Shown in pieces: positions 11,478 through 25,968 of a stretch of 64,000 bases of DNA; within the stretch, counting starts at the first letter, position 1, and every line of letters starts with the position of its first letter. The notes under the pieces were generated by a model that was not told where the DNA came from, searched no databases, and saw only the letters and a list, made by a program, of their open reading frames with translations. Location of the stretch: contig CM055107.1 of assembly GCA_029204225.1 (NCBI GenBank), positions 11,727,068 to 11,791,067 of the forward strand, in the 5' to 3' direction. The position numbers and the translations under genes were made by a program. Source of the DNA: Diphasiastrum complanatum (lineage: Eukaryota > Streptophyta > Lycopodiopsida > Lycopodiales > Lycopodiaceae).

Positions 11478-12044
11478 GGATTCCCAAGGGAAAGCTGCTC
11501 CTATCATGGACAAGCTTAATGGAGCCAATTACCATCTATGGAGATTTAAGATGAGAACCGTGCTAATGGCTAAGGAGTTGTATGACGTTGTTATAGGTGC
11601 AGAAGGGAAACCCGAAGCTGACGACACAGCAATCTCCAGATGGAAGCTAAAGGATGGCAAAGCATTTGCATTGATCATCCTCAACACTTCAAATACTCAA
11701 ATAGGCATGTGTTCGAAGCTCAGACATCCAAAGAAGTCTGGGACATCTTGAGCACATTATATGTCAACCAATTCAAGAACCTCCTGAAGCAAATGGCCGC
11801 TGTCGGATCTGTCATAGACGATCAAGACGCAATGATGCAACTGCTTACAAGCTTGCCAAGCTCATACGACAGCTAGGTGATGATCATCGCGACACATCCA
11901 GAGCTGACTCTTTCAAGAGTCATTACAATGTTGTTGCAGGAAGACATGCGGAGGAATGAAGCCTCTAGTTCCATAGCTGATTCTCACACTTTGTACACCA
12001 ACAAGAGCATGACTAAGCAGAAGAAGAAGAAAGGCCCAAAGCTG
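11478..12044 (+). pseudogene. Copia B gag, frameshifted
   Basis: The gag start at 11478 reads MDSQGKAAPIMDKLNGANYH followed by LWRFKMRTVLMAKELYDVV, matching the start of the gag at 59009 in the element at 55915-60335. A frameshift near 11700 moves the frame to HVFEAQTSKEVWDILSTLY, and a stop follows SLPSSYDS at 11874. The similarity continues in frame to MLLQEDMRRNEASSS and ends in a Lys-rich stretch near 12040, where an unrelated 0.74-kb insert begins. Gag would package the RNA, but this copy cannot. Confidence 0.88.
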
Positions 12045-12785
12045 ACAAAATTTCCAGAATTCACACGTGTGGGGAATGTCCACAAGTATGATAGATCTAA
12101 TTAAGCTTTATGATTAGCACAATAACCTGATTCTAGATTGATTAGCAAGATCTAGTACAAAAGTTATGGCTTAACCACAATCTAGCATGCTAAGCATCAG
12201 AATATGATAGCAATGAATCATAAATGAGCAAAAGTACAAGATAACAGTGTATTAGCATTAGCCTCAACACGAGTTAGAGAGATAACAAGCAAAAATTGTG
12301 TGGATCAAAAATGGCATGAGATAGCTACAAAGCTTTGGTTCTTCATAAAAAATTATGAGGAGAGCTACACATATTTATGGAGTTTGAGGTAGCTTGAGGT
12401 AAAACTACATCCATCCATCATTTAATGACATCTAATGTGAAAACTAGAGTCTATGTGACATTTGTCACTTCTCATGCATGAATCTCTACCAACTTTTTCC
12501 AAGTGTCCTAGTTCTAATAACTAGAAATGTACAAATCATCATGCATGTGTCCATTACACTTTGTGCATGCCTTGCATGTCACGAGTTTCTACTAGCATAA
12601 TTTTGCTAATTCTACATCTACGAACTATATGCAAGTTGTACTCATCAATCTAGATATGACATATCCATGTAGCTCAAGTTCTATCTAGGCCAAACTTGGC
12701 ATTTTGCATTTATGAACAACATACTTTCATGGTACAATATTTGTAGCAAGCCTAAAGTCAAGATGAATTATTTTTCCATTTCAAT
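12045..12785. mobile_element. Unclassified 0.74-kb insert within gag
   Basis: This AT-rich stretch interrupts gag: Lys-rich gag sequence ends before it and the zinc-knuckle region resumes after it. It has no coding signal in any frame. I did not find convincing terminal repeats or a clean target duplication, so it could be a solo LTR, a SINE/MITE or filler sequence. Its edges are approximate. Confidence 0.5.
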
Positions 12786-12839
12786 AGAAGCAATCAAAGC
12801 AAGACCAGAAACCAACACAACACAAAGAACAGTCACATC

Positions 12840-14330
12840 CACAGACAAAGAAGAAGCTGTTCTGCAGATACTACAAGAGAAATAACCACGAGATTCAAGA
12901 CTACTAGATACTACAAGCAAAGAACAACAACAAGGGACAGTCGAATCAAGTGGCCAATGCAGCTACAGAAGTTCCGAAGCCCATTCAAGATGCGGATCAT
13001 GATGCCTTCATGGTCAGCCATCAAGGAGCATCCAACGACAGTTCTTGGTTCCTAGATTCCGGTGCCACTCAGCATATGACCAGTCTCATTGGCTGTTTCG
13101 AGTCCTATACATCCTACACTACCAACAAATATGTTCACCTTGGTGATAATAGCACACAAGCTATTAAAAGTGAAGGTGCTGTGAGATTAAGCTTTGCAAA
13201 TGATCAATCTAAGCTACTTTCTAAAGTCCTATATATACCCAATTTATCTACAAATCTCCTCTCTGTAAGCAAAATCACAGATCTAGGACATAAAGTAGAA
13301 TTCGAATGTGATCAGTACAAAGTAGTTGATAGGACAGGCAAGATCCTAGCACTCGGAAAGAGGCATGGGTACTTGTATAGATTAAGTCATTGCTTTTCTG
13401 CCTCTAGTCAGACACTCAGTACTTCTATTCAAGCAAATAAAAGTTTTCTTTGGCATTATAGACTTGGTCACTTGAATCATGTTGTTGTACAACAAATGTC
13501 TAAACATTTTATTGTTCTTGATCTAGACTATCCTAATAATAAACTCGAGTTACCTGTCTGTCAAGACTGTTTAGTTGGTAAAAAGACTAGGAAACCATTT
13601 AGATCAAGCCATCAGCATACTGCTAGAGGATTGTTAGATGTTGTGCATCTAGACATTTGTGGCCCGATAAAAAATCCTTCTCTGAAGGATGCAAAGAATT
13701 TTATAACTTTTATCGATGAATTCTACAGAAGGACTATGGTGTACCTTATCAAGAAGAAACTAGAAGCTTTTAATTGCTTCAGAATCTTCAAGGAGCATGC
13801 AAAAAAAGAAACTGGAAGGATGATCAAGGCTTTGAGGTCTGACAATGGTGGAGAGTACATCTCTATTGAATTTAAGGAGTATTGCCAGAGCCAAGGCATT
13901 GAGTAGCAATTCATCACTCCTCATAGTCCTCAGTATAATGGAGGAAGAACCATGAGTCTGGTTGAATCATATAAATGTATGTTGGCGCATGCATCACTGC
14001 CCAAGAGCTTCTGGGCTGAAGCTGTCTCCGCTACAACTTATGTCCAGAACAGATGTTCAACCAAAGCCCTCTCAGGCAAAACACCCATGAGGTGTGGACA
14101 GGCTCTAAGCCTTCTGTGAAGAACCTACGAGTGTTTGGATGTGTCACCTACGTGCAGATCCTGAAAGACCCAAGGAAAAAATTTGACTTCCAAGGTCTCA
14201 AAACCATCCTGATTGGGTATACTTCATCTGATAACTCATACAAGCTATATGATCCCGATATGTAGCAAATCTTGTACAGCCGGGATACTCGAAGATCAGT
14301 TCGTCGACATTAAAGACAAAGATATTGCTC
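12840..14330 (+). pseudogene. Copia B zinc knuckle, protease and integrase
   Basis: A degenerate zinc knuckle (CRYYKRNNHEI, with Cys residues lost relative to CRYCKCNNHEIQIC at 58300) precedes a 318-residue open frame at 12950-13906. That frame has the aspartic protease motif FLDSGATQHM, the GAG-pre-integrase HHCC region (WHYRLGHLNH and CQDCLVGK), and the integrase core with D in HLDICGP and D in LRSDNGGEY. A TAG at 13904-13906 ends it just after GIE. Integrase continues in frame to the SFWAEAV region, then shifts frame to 14053-14265 (NLRVFGCVTYV, GYTSSDNSYKLYDP). In a live element these would process Gag-Pol and insert cDNA. Confidence 0.92.
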
Positions 14331-14354
14331 TAGGAGAACCTTTATCACCTGCCA

Positions 14355-16119
14355 TTGACGCGACTATCTGAGCTTCAAGCTCAAGCATGTCCATTGTCGA
14401 TCCACTATTTGACAACGAATCAGACAAAGACGTTGTTGTTACCCAACAACAAGTCCCAAGAGTGGTTCATCAAGCGATTCCTCCCAGAAGATCAATCCGA
14501 GTGTGCACACAGCCCATTGAGATATACTCCTAAGTCTGCATGTCTCTTGATACAAGAACTGACAACAGTCAAAGAGACACTTAGCCAACTAGACTCGGAT
14601 CTCTGGATAGAAGCCATGGACAGAGAGTATTGCTCTCTAATCAAGAACCAGACGTGGTCATTAGTCGAAGCTCCTACTGGTTGCAATATCATTGATTGTA
14701 AATGGATTTTTAAGATCAAGTACAATGCCAATGGAGCAATTGATCAAAGGAAGGCAAGACTGGTAGCACGAGGATTCACTCATATCCCCAACGTTGACTG
14801 CAGTGAGACAAGCATTCATCGATCCGAGCCCTCCTATCATATGCTACAGTTGTCGACCTTGAGGTGCATCAACTTGATGTGCAAACAACTTATTTGAACG
14901 GAGTTATACAAGAAGACATCTATATGATCTAGGATATGTTTTGGAAGGTATGAAAAATCATGTCTGTAAACTCCATAAGGCACTTTATGGCTTGCAACAG
15001 TCTGCCAAAGCTTGGTTTCAGAGGATCAACACATTCCTCATCCAACAAGGTTTCCAACCAAGCACTATTGATTGCAACTTCTATTCCAAGTCAGTGCATG
15101 AATCCTTCATTATCATCACCTTATACGTGGATCATACGTTGCTTTTTAGCAACAATATCAATCTGGTTAAGGACTCTAAACAGATGTTGTTTTCTGAGTT
15201 CGACATGACTGATCTGGACGAAGCTCCTTCTGTTTGGGCATTCAAATCCATAGAGACAAAGCGAGACGACTGATTTATATCACTCAACAAAGGTATCTTC
15301 ACAATGTTCTTGACAGATATAATCTGATGGACTATAAGTTAGCTCACTCACCGATGGATCCAGGCCTGCATTTGTCGAAGGACCAATGTCTCCAGACCAA
15401 GCACGAAGAGGAGCAGATGAGAGAGTATCCTTATCGATCAATACTTGGATCTCTTATGTATGCAATGGTCTGTACAAGACATGACATCTCTTTTGTAGTG
15501 AGCTCACTCAGCAATATATGGCTAATCCTGGCATTACCCATTGGAAGGATCTCATAAGAGTCATGAGGTATATTCGAGCTACCATGGACTAGTGCATCTG
15601 CTATGGAGAAGTCAGCAATGACAATCTTGATCAACTTAGTGGATATTCTAATGCAAGCTGGGGAGGAGATGTAGACAGTCATAAGTCCACATCTGGATTT
15701 ACATTCTTCTTCGACGGCGATCCTATCGCATGGAACAATCATAAGAAAACCTCTATCGCTCTTTCGTCTACAGAAGCAGAATACATAGCTGTTTCTCAAT
15801 CTATCAAAGAAGTATTTTGGCTGAGAAATGTATTGTCAGACATTACTTTGAATCAATACAGCTCGACAATCATATTCTATGATAATCAGAGTGCTATTGC
15901 CTTATCGACCAACCCTAGATTTCACTCTAGGAGTAACCACATTGAAATCTGATATCACTACATCAAGGGCAAGGTTCTCAACAAAGAGGTAAGCTTAATG
16001 TAATGTAGAAACGCAGGACATGGTTGTAGATATATTTACGAAGGCATTAAGTGTTAATGCACACAACAAGTTTTGTGCATTGCTTGGTCTGAAGATCAAG
16101 GCATTCACGGATCCAGATT
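14355..16119 (+). pseudogene. Copia B reverse transcriptase and RNase H
   Basis: Reverse transcriptase starts around WIEAMDREYCSLIKNQTWSL and CKWIFKIKYNANG, with RKARLVARGFT. A frameshift follows near 14800, then KLHKALYGLQQSAKAWFQR. The catalytic YVDD motif reads YVDH at 15124-15135, so a metal-binding Asp is lost. RNase H follows with KSTSGFTFF, ALSSTEAEYIAVSQS, FYDNQSAIALSTNPRFHSRS and the H-IEI block, with several stops. The reading frame ends near the polypurine tract. At least four frame changes and the YVDH change make it inactive. Confidence 0.92.
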
Positions 16120-16128
16120 AAGGGGGGG

Positions 16129-17203
16129 TGTTGGATTTAATGTCCTTTACTCTCCTAAATCCTATGTTAATCTGCCTCCATTCATGATGTTGTATTTTTA
16201 CTTGTGTTGTCGCATAGTCTGCATATTTACACATAAAATAAGATGGGCGAGAAACGCGACTGTCTGTATTTTCACTTGAAGATTCCCACAGGCAAAAAAT
16301 GCGAAAAACGTGACAGTATGTTTTTACATGCATTTTATGACAGGTGAAAAATGCAACACTACAAATGCCAAAAGTGCCCTTATAGAAAAGCGAAGGTACC
16401 TTACAAATGATTTTCTAAGGCATTGCGCGGAGTGTCGCAATTTTCACATTTTCGCTAGCGTGAATTTTAGCAAAGCCTGACGTTGCAACCTCCCCACGCT
16501 CATTCTGTGCACTGTGCAATCAGATTTGACAACGACAACAGCCACCCATCATCTCCCACAGACAACACAACTACTTTTTGTAATTTCTTCATCTGCACAC
16601 CTATAAAACTTATGTATATATATTGGATATTGTCTCAGTATACACACAAAATAGAAGATAGAACAAAACGTCGCTTGTAATCAAAGATAGACATTGTAGA
16701 TGCTTTTGCGCACTGATTCTTTCTTCTAGATGGATTGTTAGTAATAAGTTCATCACCTTTACAGATCGTGATTAGTATTGACTTGTATATTTCATTATAC
16801 TTAATCTAATTACAGCTCTGTTTGTTCTGCGTTCAGATTTGTGTCAATATTGCAATGCTTTTCTATGTTTTGTCTGGCTTTTCAATTGCTTAGTCTAGTT
16901 GTCTAGCTGTTCGCGACTGATTATTAGTCTAGCTCTTCGCGAGTAATTCTCGACTAATAATTTGTCTAGCTGTTCGCAACAAATTGTCTGTCTGATGTTT
17001 TGATGCTTAATGTTTGGCTACATAATCAGATCAAACATGATTTCTATCACTAATGTTTTGTTTGAGATTGATAGGCATAGTCATGCATGAGGAAAGAGGG
17101 AGATAGCTTATTCTGCTGCGCACGAACAAAGTTTCATTCGAGTTCGCTTCTTTTTGTGTTCGTTTCATTTCGAGTTATCTTTCTTTCACCCTTCTTTCCA
17201 ACA
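16129..17203 (+). repeat. Copia B 3' LTR (1,075 bp)
   Basis: It starts TGTTGGATTTAATG right after a polypurine tract with seven G residues (16122-16128) and ends CTTTCCAACA. It contains short AAAAATGCGAAAAACG-type units also present in the LTRs at 55915-57172 and 59105-60335, which marks related families. Directly after it (17204-17213) is a primer-site-like TGGTATCAGA. A 3' LTR normally lacks this, so it may be shared by two tandem elements. Confidence 0.85.
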
Positions 17204-17250
17204 TGGTATCAGATTAGGCAACGTGACCCATGCCCCACTTTGAGGGGGAG

Positions 17251-17440
17251 TGTTGGAATGGCAAAGTGGAGCCATAGCCCACACTCAAAGAAATCCCGTA
17301 AGTAGAAGTGAGACTTTGTTCAAAGTGGATTTAAGTGGTAAATGTCTAAGTGTTTAATGTCCCCTGGTATCAGCCCCTTTGCGGGTAAGTGGGAGCACTT
17401 GGACGACGTGGGCGGCTAGGCATCCGGGTATGGGATCCCG
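17251..17440 (+). mobile_element. TRIM-like mini-LTR copy 2
   Basis: A polypurine tract (17241-17250, TGAGGGGGAG) precedes TGTTGGAATGGC. About 114 bases later comes TGGTATCAGCCCCTTTGCGG, then GGCGGCTAGGCATCCGGGTA and GGGATCC. The layout repeats that at 11071-11281. Having both a polypurine tract on the left and a primer site on the right of a roughly 114-bp LTR suggests a small non-coding LTR family. Confidence 0.4.
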
Positions 17441-17829
17441 GAGCACGGCTCATGGAAGGGGCAAAAGGCTCCATGATTTTGGTACAACCTCTGAACTAGA
17501 GAGGTTAAGTTGTATCTGTTGAAAGCCCACCGAATTCCTAGAATATCAACAATCATAATACATGTAATCGTGACTCATGGTCACTGGCAAGGTCTACTAC
17601 TCACTACCAAACATGTTAAATAAATAATAATAACTTATTGCTCAGTTTAATTGAAGATGATAACATCAACAAGAATGAAAGTAGCCAAAAATCAATAATT
17701 TCCTGTTGAAAAGCTATTCGAAAGAAGGGCAATTGACCCCATCTTTTGATCCAACTGAAAGCCTTGCTCTTATATTATTGAGACAAACCTCAAAGAATAA
17801 GTTTGCAAGAACACTCAAAAGGACATACC

Positions 17830-20689
<2,860 letters not shown>

Positions 20690-20690
<1 letters not shown>

Positions 20691-21820
20691 CATAACTTTG
20701 ATACTAAATCCCTCTTTTCATCTTGAAGGGAATTCTATATAAATTTCTTTGTAAATCCTTGATATGATGGTATTTTTCTGAAGTCAATTTTGACCAAATT
20801 TTCTTTTAGCTCTAAGTAGCTCATCAAACAAGTAGTCCACTTTTCATGAATAAAAACTTCTTGTTATGGTTGTCTAATGTGTCTTATTCCCTATAATCAA
20901 TGCACCTATTGAATGTTTCATCATTTTTCCTTACCAAAATTACCATAGCTACACATGGAGAATATTGGCCATGTGTCACAATTTTCTTTCGCAAGAGTTC
21001 TTCAATTTGCTTTGTCGCCTTTGTCCCTTCCAGCTTAGAAATTTTATATGGAGCACCAACAATTGGCTTGGTGCTCTAGATTAAAGTTCTTTCACATCTT
21101 TGTCAAGTGGGGGACCATTTAATAATTCTACAAACATAGACTTAAATTGCAATGATAAAGTGTTGCAATTGAGTATCCTTGACTTTTATTTTGGATAAGG
21201 TCACTAGATTCAATTTCATGTATGACATCTTTGTCTAGTGTGAGATCCTATGATCATCATACAAAAATAGGACTCAAATTGAAACAAAAAACTTGTTGCA
21301 AATGAGTATCATTGACTTTTGTTTGGATAAGATCTCCAAATCTACTTGATCTTGATGGATTTTGGCTATTTGGTGATGCCAATTTGATGTGCTCAATAGG
21401 GTTTACCTACAGGAGAATATTAGCTCCATGTTTATCTGACTTCTCCTTGATGAACATTAAATCATATTTGTTTACCTAATTTAATGCAGCCATGGTATTT
21501 TTTATTGTTATTGTGGAACACAAATCCATTTTGTTTAATATGATGCTCAGTTCTACTAGTTTCCCTCTTCTAATTGCACATAGAAATAAAATCTATAGGT
21601 GCTAAATCAAACACAAATAGGCCAATTGACATTGATTCACTATTATCAACATGAATGCTAACATCCTCAAAATACAATTTGCTAAAAAGTTTGTCACTAC
21701 TTCACCTTATGATATTTCAACAATTGTTTTAAATTTATATTTTCATTATTTATAGAACTATGGGTGCTATCACTATTTATGAGAATAAAGGTTGTCCTAC
21801 CATTTATTTTTCCTAAAACC
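20690..21820 (-). pseudogene. Ancient Gypsy protease and RT remnant
   Basis: On the minus strand, near 21815-21750, a protease-like block reads KINGRTTFILINSDSTHSSI, where Gypsy proteases have an LIDSGATHNF-type motif. Further along, near 21080-20890, lies an RT block: GAPYKISKLEGTKATKQIEE, then THGQYSPCVAMVILVRKNDE, then RCIDYRE. Near 20850-20750 an FDELLRAK and WSKLTSEKYHHI stretch corresponds to the next conserved RT region. The order protease then RT fits Gypsy. The key Asp-Ser-Gly of the protease is lost and several stops interrupt the RT, so this is an old fossil. No LTR could be assigned. Confidence 0.7.
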
Positions 21821-21829
21821 TAAGAGTGT

Positions 21830-22944
21830 TCATACCATTGGAGCCACTAAAAGATTCACTTGAATGCATGTGAATTGGGTTCTCAAGGTTATCTCCTCCC
21901 AATTTATTTATTGAGTATTTTCTTGTGGGACGTCTTATCATTTGTCTTTAATTTGTGATCAAGTCACTACTTGTGTGCACATTGACATCCTTTTTTTGCT
22001 TATTTCCATTAAGTTCATGAAACTTCTGTAAAGTTCATCCCAGGTTTATCAACAATATTAATTTCAAGAGATTTAAAGGTCAATGCCTTGGTAGCTAGTA
22101 TTTTGGATAGTTTATCCAAGCACTTGGGGTACAAAAGTTGTGTAATTGTAAGAAAATTGTGATACTCCAATTCCAAAAACAAAAAAAAATGGTAACCAGT
22201 TCCTAGGAACTTCCTTTTAAGTTGTCAAGGATTTATTTCCTCCCTATGCACTTTGGCTTAAAAAACATGGCCAATTGCATTGGTTCATCCATTGACCCCA
22301 GCTTTTAGGATTTCTACATAGAAGCTATCTAGATAGCCTAGTGGATTCTATTTTTTTTCTTCTATATGTACAATATCATGAATTTGATCTAAATAAGAAA
22401 GGATTCACTAAAGTTGTTGAAGCTCATGATCTTTGTTCTTGATTGCACTTCCTCTTGGATAAATTATATAATTCTCTTGAAGAAATTAAATTTTAGCAAC
22501 AAAAAATTGTATAGGTCTTGGATAGGAAAATTGTGTAGATATACTGAAACTATGAAATTGTGAGAAAATGTTAAATACAAAGGGCTTCTTATTTTTTTTA
22601 AAGAATTATTTCGTGCATCTTAATCAAATATAAAACCTAATCACTACTTATAATGTAGCATAGATTGGTTGGCTATGACACGTGTCATTAGTGACATTGA
22701 TGATGAACATGTGTAAGTTAGCATTGGCTCCACTCTACCAATTTAAACTGGTGATATATGCCTGGGGTCCTTAATGATCTTGTTGGTAGATTCTCTACCA
22801 ATATTAGGATTAACCAAAGGAATATTCATGAGGCCGGTTGATATAAGTTTTTTTGATATTCTTAAAGTAACCATACTTGTAAGTTAATGACCCAACCATG
22901 GCATCTTGTTGTGTAAGACCATGAGTTGACAAAAAATTAGTTAG
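21830..22944. other. Intergenic, probable eroded Gypsy sequence
   Basis: AT-rich and without convincing coding signal. On the minus strand it is upstream of the Gypsy protease, so gag remnants would be expected here. None could be recognised. Confidence 0.4.
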
Positions 22945-23571
22945 TGTGAAGAATTGCCAAAAATTGGCAAATCTAGCTTGATCAAAAACCATGAAGAATA
23001 GTGTAAATTTTGTACATAGTTGGGTTTCACGCAAGTATGGCCAAAATGCCACATGGCAACCCACTCCTAATGTAGGTCAGGTCAAGTCAAGAGAGTTGGT
23101 CATGTCTATTTGGTGGTCATCCCTACTTTATAGGACCTACACCTAAGTTTAAGGTGAAAATTTGACCAACTAGCTACCTACCAAGCGTAAGTCTAGGATC
23201 TAGGCTAGGGTTTCATTTTAGGGCAAGAAGAGTGAGTTAACTTCCTTATTACATGCTGGAAATCCACCTGAATTCAAGAAGGAAGTCGAATTTGCTATGT
23301 ATTACAAGCTCTCATAGTGAGAAGATAGAAAATTTTTGGAGCTCATTGACAATCTCAAGCTAGTTCACTATGTACATTGAGTATTTGTGATCCAAATGAA
23401 ACCAAATCAATTTCTACTTGTTTCTCAGGTTGAAGGCCGTACTACAGCCTATAGTACACATGTGTGGGCTCATATTTCAATGTTGGTCAAGTCTTTTGAT
23501 TGTTAATGCTTGTTGTTTGTCAAATTGCCAATCTAGATCAACATTTTTGTGTCTAGTTTTTTGATAGATTG
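22945..23571 (+). repeat. LTR (family F), plus orientation
   Basis: A 627-bp block beginning TGTGAAGAATTGCC is the reverse complement of 8128-8753 with only scattered differences. No polypurine tract lies on its left and no obvious primer site on its right, so it may be a solo LTR. The two copies form a widely spaced inverted pair. Confidence 0.75.
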
Positions 23572-23814
23572 TTAAGCAAGCATCCAATCACTCTTGTGGA
23601 TCTTTTGTAGATCCATTTATGGTCCATTGAGAGGGCAAGCTAGAATCTTGACTTTGGTGAGGAGATTTGATCCCAAACTTGGTAGGGGTCCAAATCCGTA
23701 CTTTCCACATGTGTGGGCACCTCTGAACCTGCATTTAATTCATGGTATTCATTTGATCCAAATAAATTCCAACTTTGTGAGGGTCCCCAGAATTGGACAA
23801 CAACATACCTCTCT

Positions 23815-24141
23815 GTTGAGAACCTTACTCTTGACATAGTCATATCGAATCTCAATGTGCTTACTCCTAGAGTGAAATCTAGGGTTGACTGATAAGGCAA
23901 TAGCACTCTGATTATCACAAAATATAACTGTCAGAGTGTATTGGTTCAGACTAATGTTTGATAATAAATTTCTCAACCAAATTGTTTCTTTAATAGCTTG
24001 AGAAGCAGCAATATACTCTACTTTTGTGGAGGATAGAGCAATAAAGGTTTGCTTATGACTATTCTAAGAGCTAGCGCTGAAGAAGAGTATAAATCTAGAT
24101 GTAGATTTACGAGTGTCTACATCTCCTTCCCAACTCGCACT
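23815..24141 (-). pseudogene. Copia RNase H fragment, right-hand part cut by element C
   Basis: The minus strand reads NLLSNISLNQYTLTVIFCDN then QSAIALSVNPRFHSRSKHIE, nearly the same as RNase H of element B. Toward 24141 it includes the region encoding the WEGDVDT-like block. It is interrupted at 24141 by the LTR element at 24142-26478 and resumes at 26479. Confidence 0.85.
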
Positions 24142-24651
24142 TGTCATGTACTACTAGTACATTAGTGCTTATCAATGCATCAGAATATCCATTGTAAGCT
24201 TTGTAGGCCCAAAAGGAGCTATTAGCCTTAAGAACAAGGTGGGTCCCTCATTAGGCCCTCCAAAGTAATTAATAAGGATAATAGGCCAACAAGGGCCCAA
24301 TGTAGTTTAAATAATACTTAACAAGGGCTAACTATCCCTCAAGAGAGTTAAGTTAAGTTAAGTAAGAGCATTGTCTATAATCTTTTGGCTCATTTGCAAG
24401 AGAGAGCTTCTAGCTTTCTTGTGAATGCAAGCCATAGGAATTTCCTTTGTTAGGTCTCATGTGCCTTATCTACATGAATCCATGCTCATTTACATTGCTT
24501 TGTACTCTTCATTTCATTTCTATTGTGATTCTATGGAGATCCTTGTGTTTCTAGCTTTCTATGGATATGCTATCTTGAATGCTTTGTACTTTTCTTGCTC
24601 TTAGCTTTACTTCCATAGTAATTGCTATTTGCTTAGATTTGGTACATGACA
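24142..24651 (+). repeat. Element C 5' LTR
   Basis: 510 bp, TGTCATGTAC...GGTACATGACA, followed six bases later by a Met-type primer site. Confidence 0.92.
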
Positions 24652-24821
24652 TTTCTTGGTATTAGAGCATAGATCCTTGATTCATGATGATTCTATGTGA
24701 ATTTCATTAGATCTGATAATTTTATTGTTTTTGTTGCTTTTTTTTTTGCTAATTTCTAATTTTAAAATTTCCAAGTCTGCTCAAAGCAATTTTTGACATT
24801 CAATTTTGTTTTTCATTTGAT

Positions 24822-25281
24822 TTGAACCAAGGTAAGACAATTCTAAATGTGAGCACAATGTCAATGCAAGGACACCAAAAATCAACTGAGGACAACGAAC
24901 ATGATGCAATGGATTATGAGGACCATATTTTTGTTTTCAATATTGATTTTCAATTGAGCAGTACAAAGGCCAGTTTAGACAATGAAGTTGTCAATGAGGC
25001 AAATCACTCATTCTTCCTTGAGATCACAACAAATGTTGCATCACGTTCAACTAGAAGACTTGTCTAAGACTTCTTGCAAAATAGAGGTAATAGACAAGGA
25101 TAAAACTGATCTATATGAATGTTTCACGTCTAGTATAGAGTGTACAATGGAATGTGATGAAACTTGTAATATACAAGCTGGAAATTGTCCTATCTATGAG
25201 ATGGGACAAACAATCCAAGGTCCATTATATCAAAGTTTCCAATTTGTGGTTCAAAATATTGGAAATATCAATATTTTTTAA
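24822..25281 (+). CDS. Short overlapping ORFs in element C, unknown
   Basis: Two overlapping open frames, 24822-25067 (81 residues, acidic, with DAMDYEDHIFVFNIDF) and 24982-25281 (99 residues, Cys-containing near CTSSIECTMECDE), are the longest in the sense strand of element C. Neither shows a gag, zinc-knuckle, protease or RT motif. They may be decayed gag, captured sequence or chance. There is no independent evidence that either is expressed. Confidence 0.2.
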
Positions 25282-25725
25282 CATGATGACTATGAAAGAT
25301 TTTTCGTAGAGACTTTGAGTAAAAGAGATATCATCCGTCTTTGCAAGCATCTCATTCACTCAATATTTTTGGAAATAAATGTCCAATCAGAATATCAATT
25401 GTTATTTCCAATGATGATCAATTAAAGCATATTAGTCCCTAAATTGGGAATTGATCATGACAATGATTTTTCCATATGGGATCTTAATACTTCAAATTCA
25501 AGATTAATGGTTATCATCGAAGCATTTGGATTGAGCAACAAAGTGACTATCAACATGACAAAATCTTCAGACCAGCACAGCCAGATGCAATGCTAAAATA
25601 TGATCCTAAAGGAATTGGATAGATCATCCGATTTATTACGATGTCGAAGAAGAAGACAAACGAGGATATTGCAATTTGATTGTCAAAAAAAGCAATATGG
25701 TATTTCATCCATCTCTTATTCGGCC

Positions 25726-25785
25726 ATCTTTTCTCCTTCATGGGAACGAGGAATTGAATCCTTGTTCCCATGAAGGAGAAAAGAT
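25726..25785. repeat. Perfect 22-bp inverted repeat (hairpin)
   Basis: Arms at 25726-25747 and 25764-25785 are perfect reverse complements separated by 16 bases, giving a strong stem-loop inside element C. A 26-bp perfect direct repeat follows immediately (25786-25811 and 25812-25837). Together they look like a replication-slippage or template-switch product. Confidence 0.9.
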
Positions 25786-25968
25786 ACCAAAATGGATTCA
25801 ATTCGAAAGCTACCAAAATGGATTCAATTCGAAAGCTTTGGATTTGTAATGAGACAATAATTTTGTGGATGACACATCCTCATCAATCTTGACTACTTAA
25901 CCAAGGCGATCCAGCTGATCAGACAAGCGTCTTCATTTTTTAGGACAAAAATGTTTAAGTAGGGGGAG

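Larger units (their letters stand above)
10240..17203 (+). mobile_element. Copia element B, near full length, dead
   Basis: About 7 kb, in order: a diverged LTR (10240 to about 11070), gag (11478), zinc-knuckle region, protease, GAG-pre-integrase, integrase, RT, RNase H, polypurine tract (16120-16128) and LTR (16129-17203). The gene order with integrase before RT is diagnostic of Ty1/Copia. The two LTRs align in patches (TGTTAATCT near the start, GATTGATAGGCATAG-like near the end) but are strongly diverged, which suggests an old insertion. It carries further insertions at 11071-11281 and 12045-12785. The 10240 LTR is itself preceded by a polypurine-like AAGAGGGG, so it may originally have been the 3' LTR of an upstream copy. 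Confidence 0.8.

Noticed and set aside
25726-25785. Hairpin considered as a transcription terminator
   Set aside because: The context is a eukaryotic LTR element, not a bacterial operon, and no U-tract follows.
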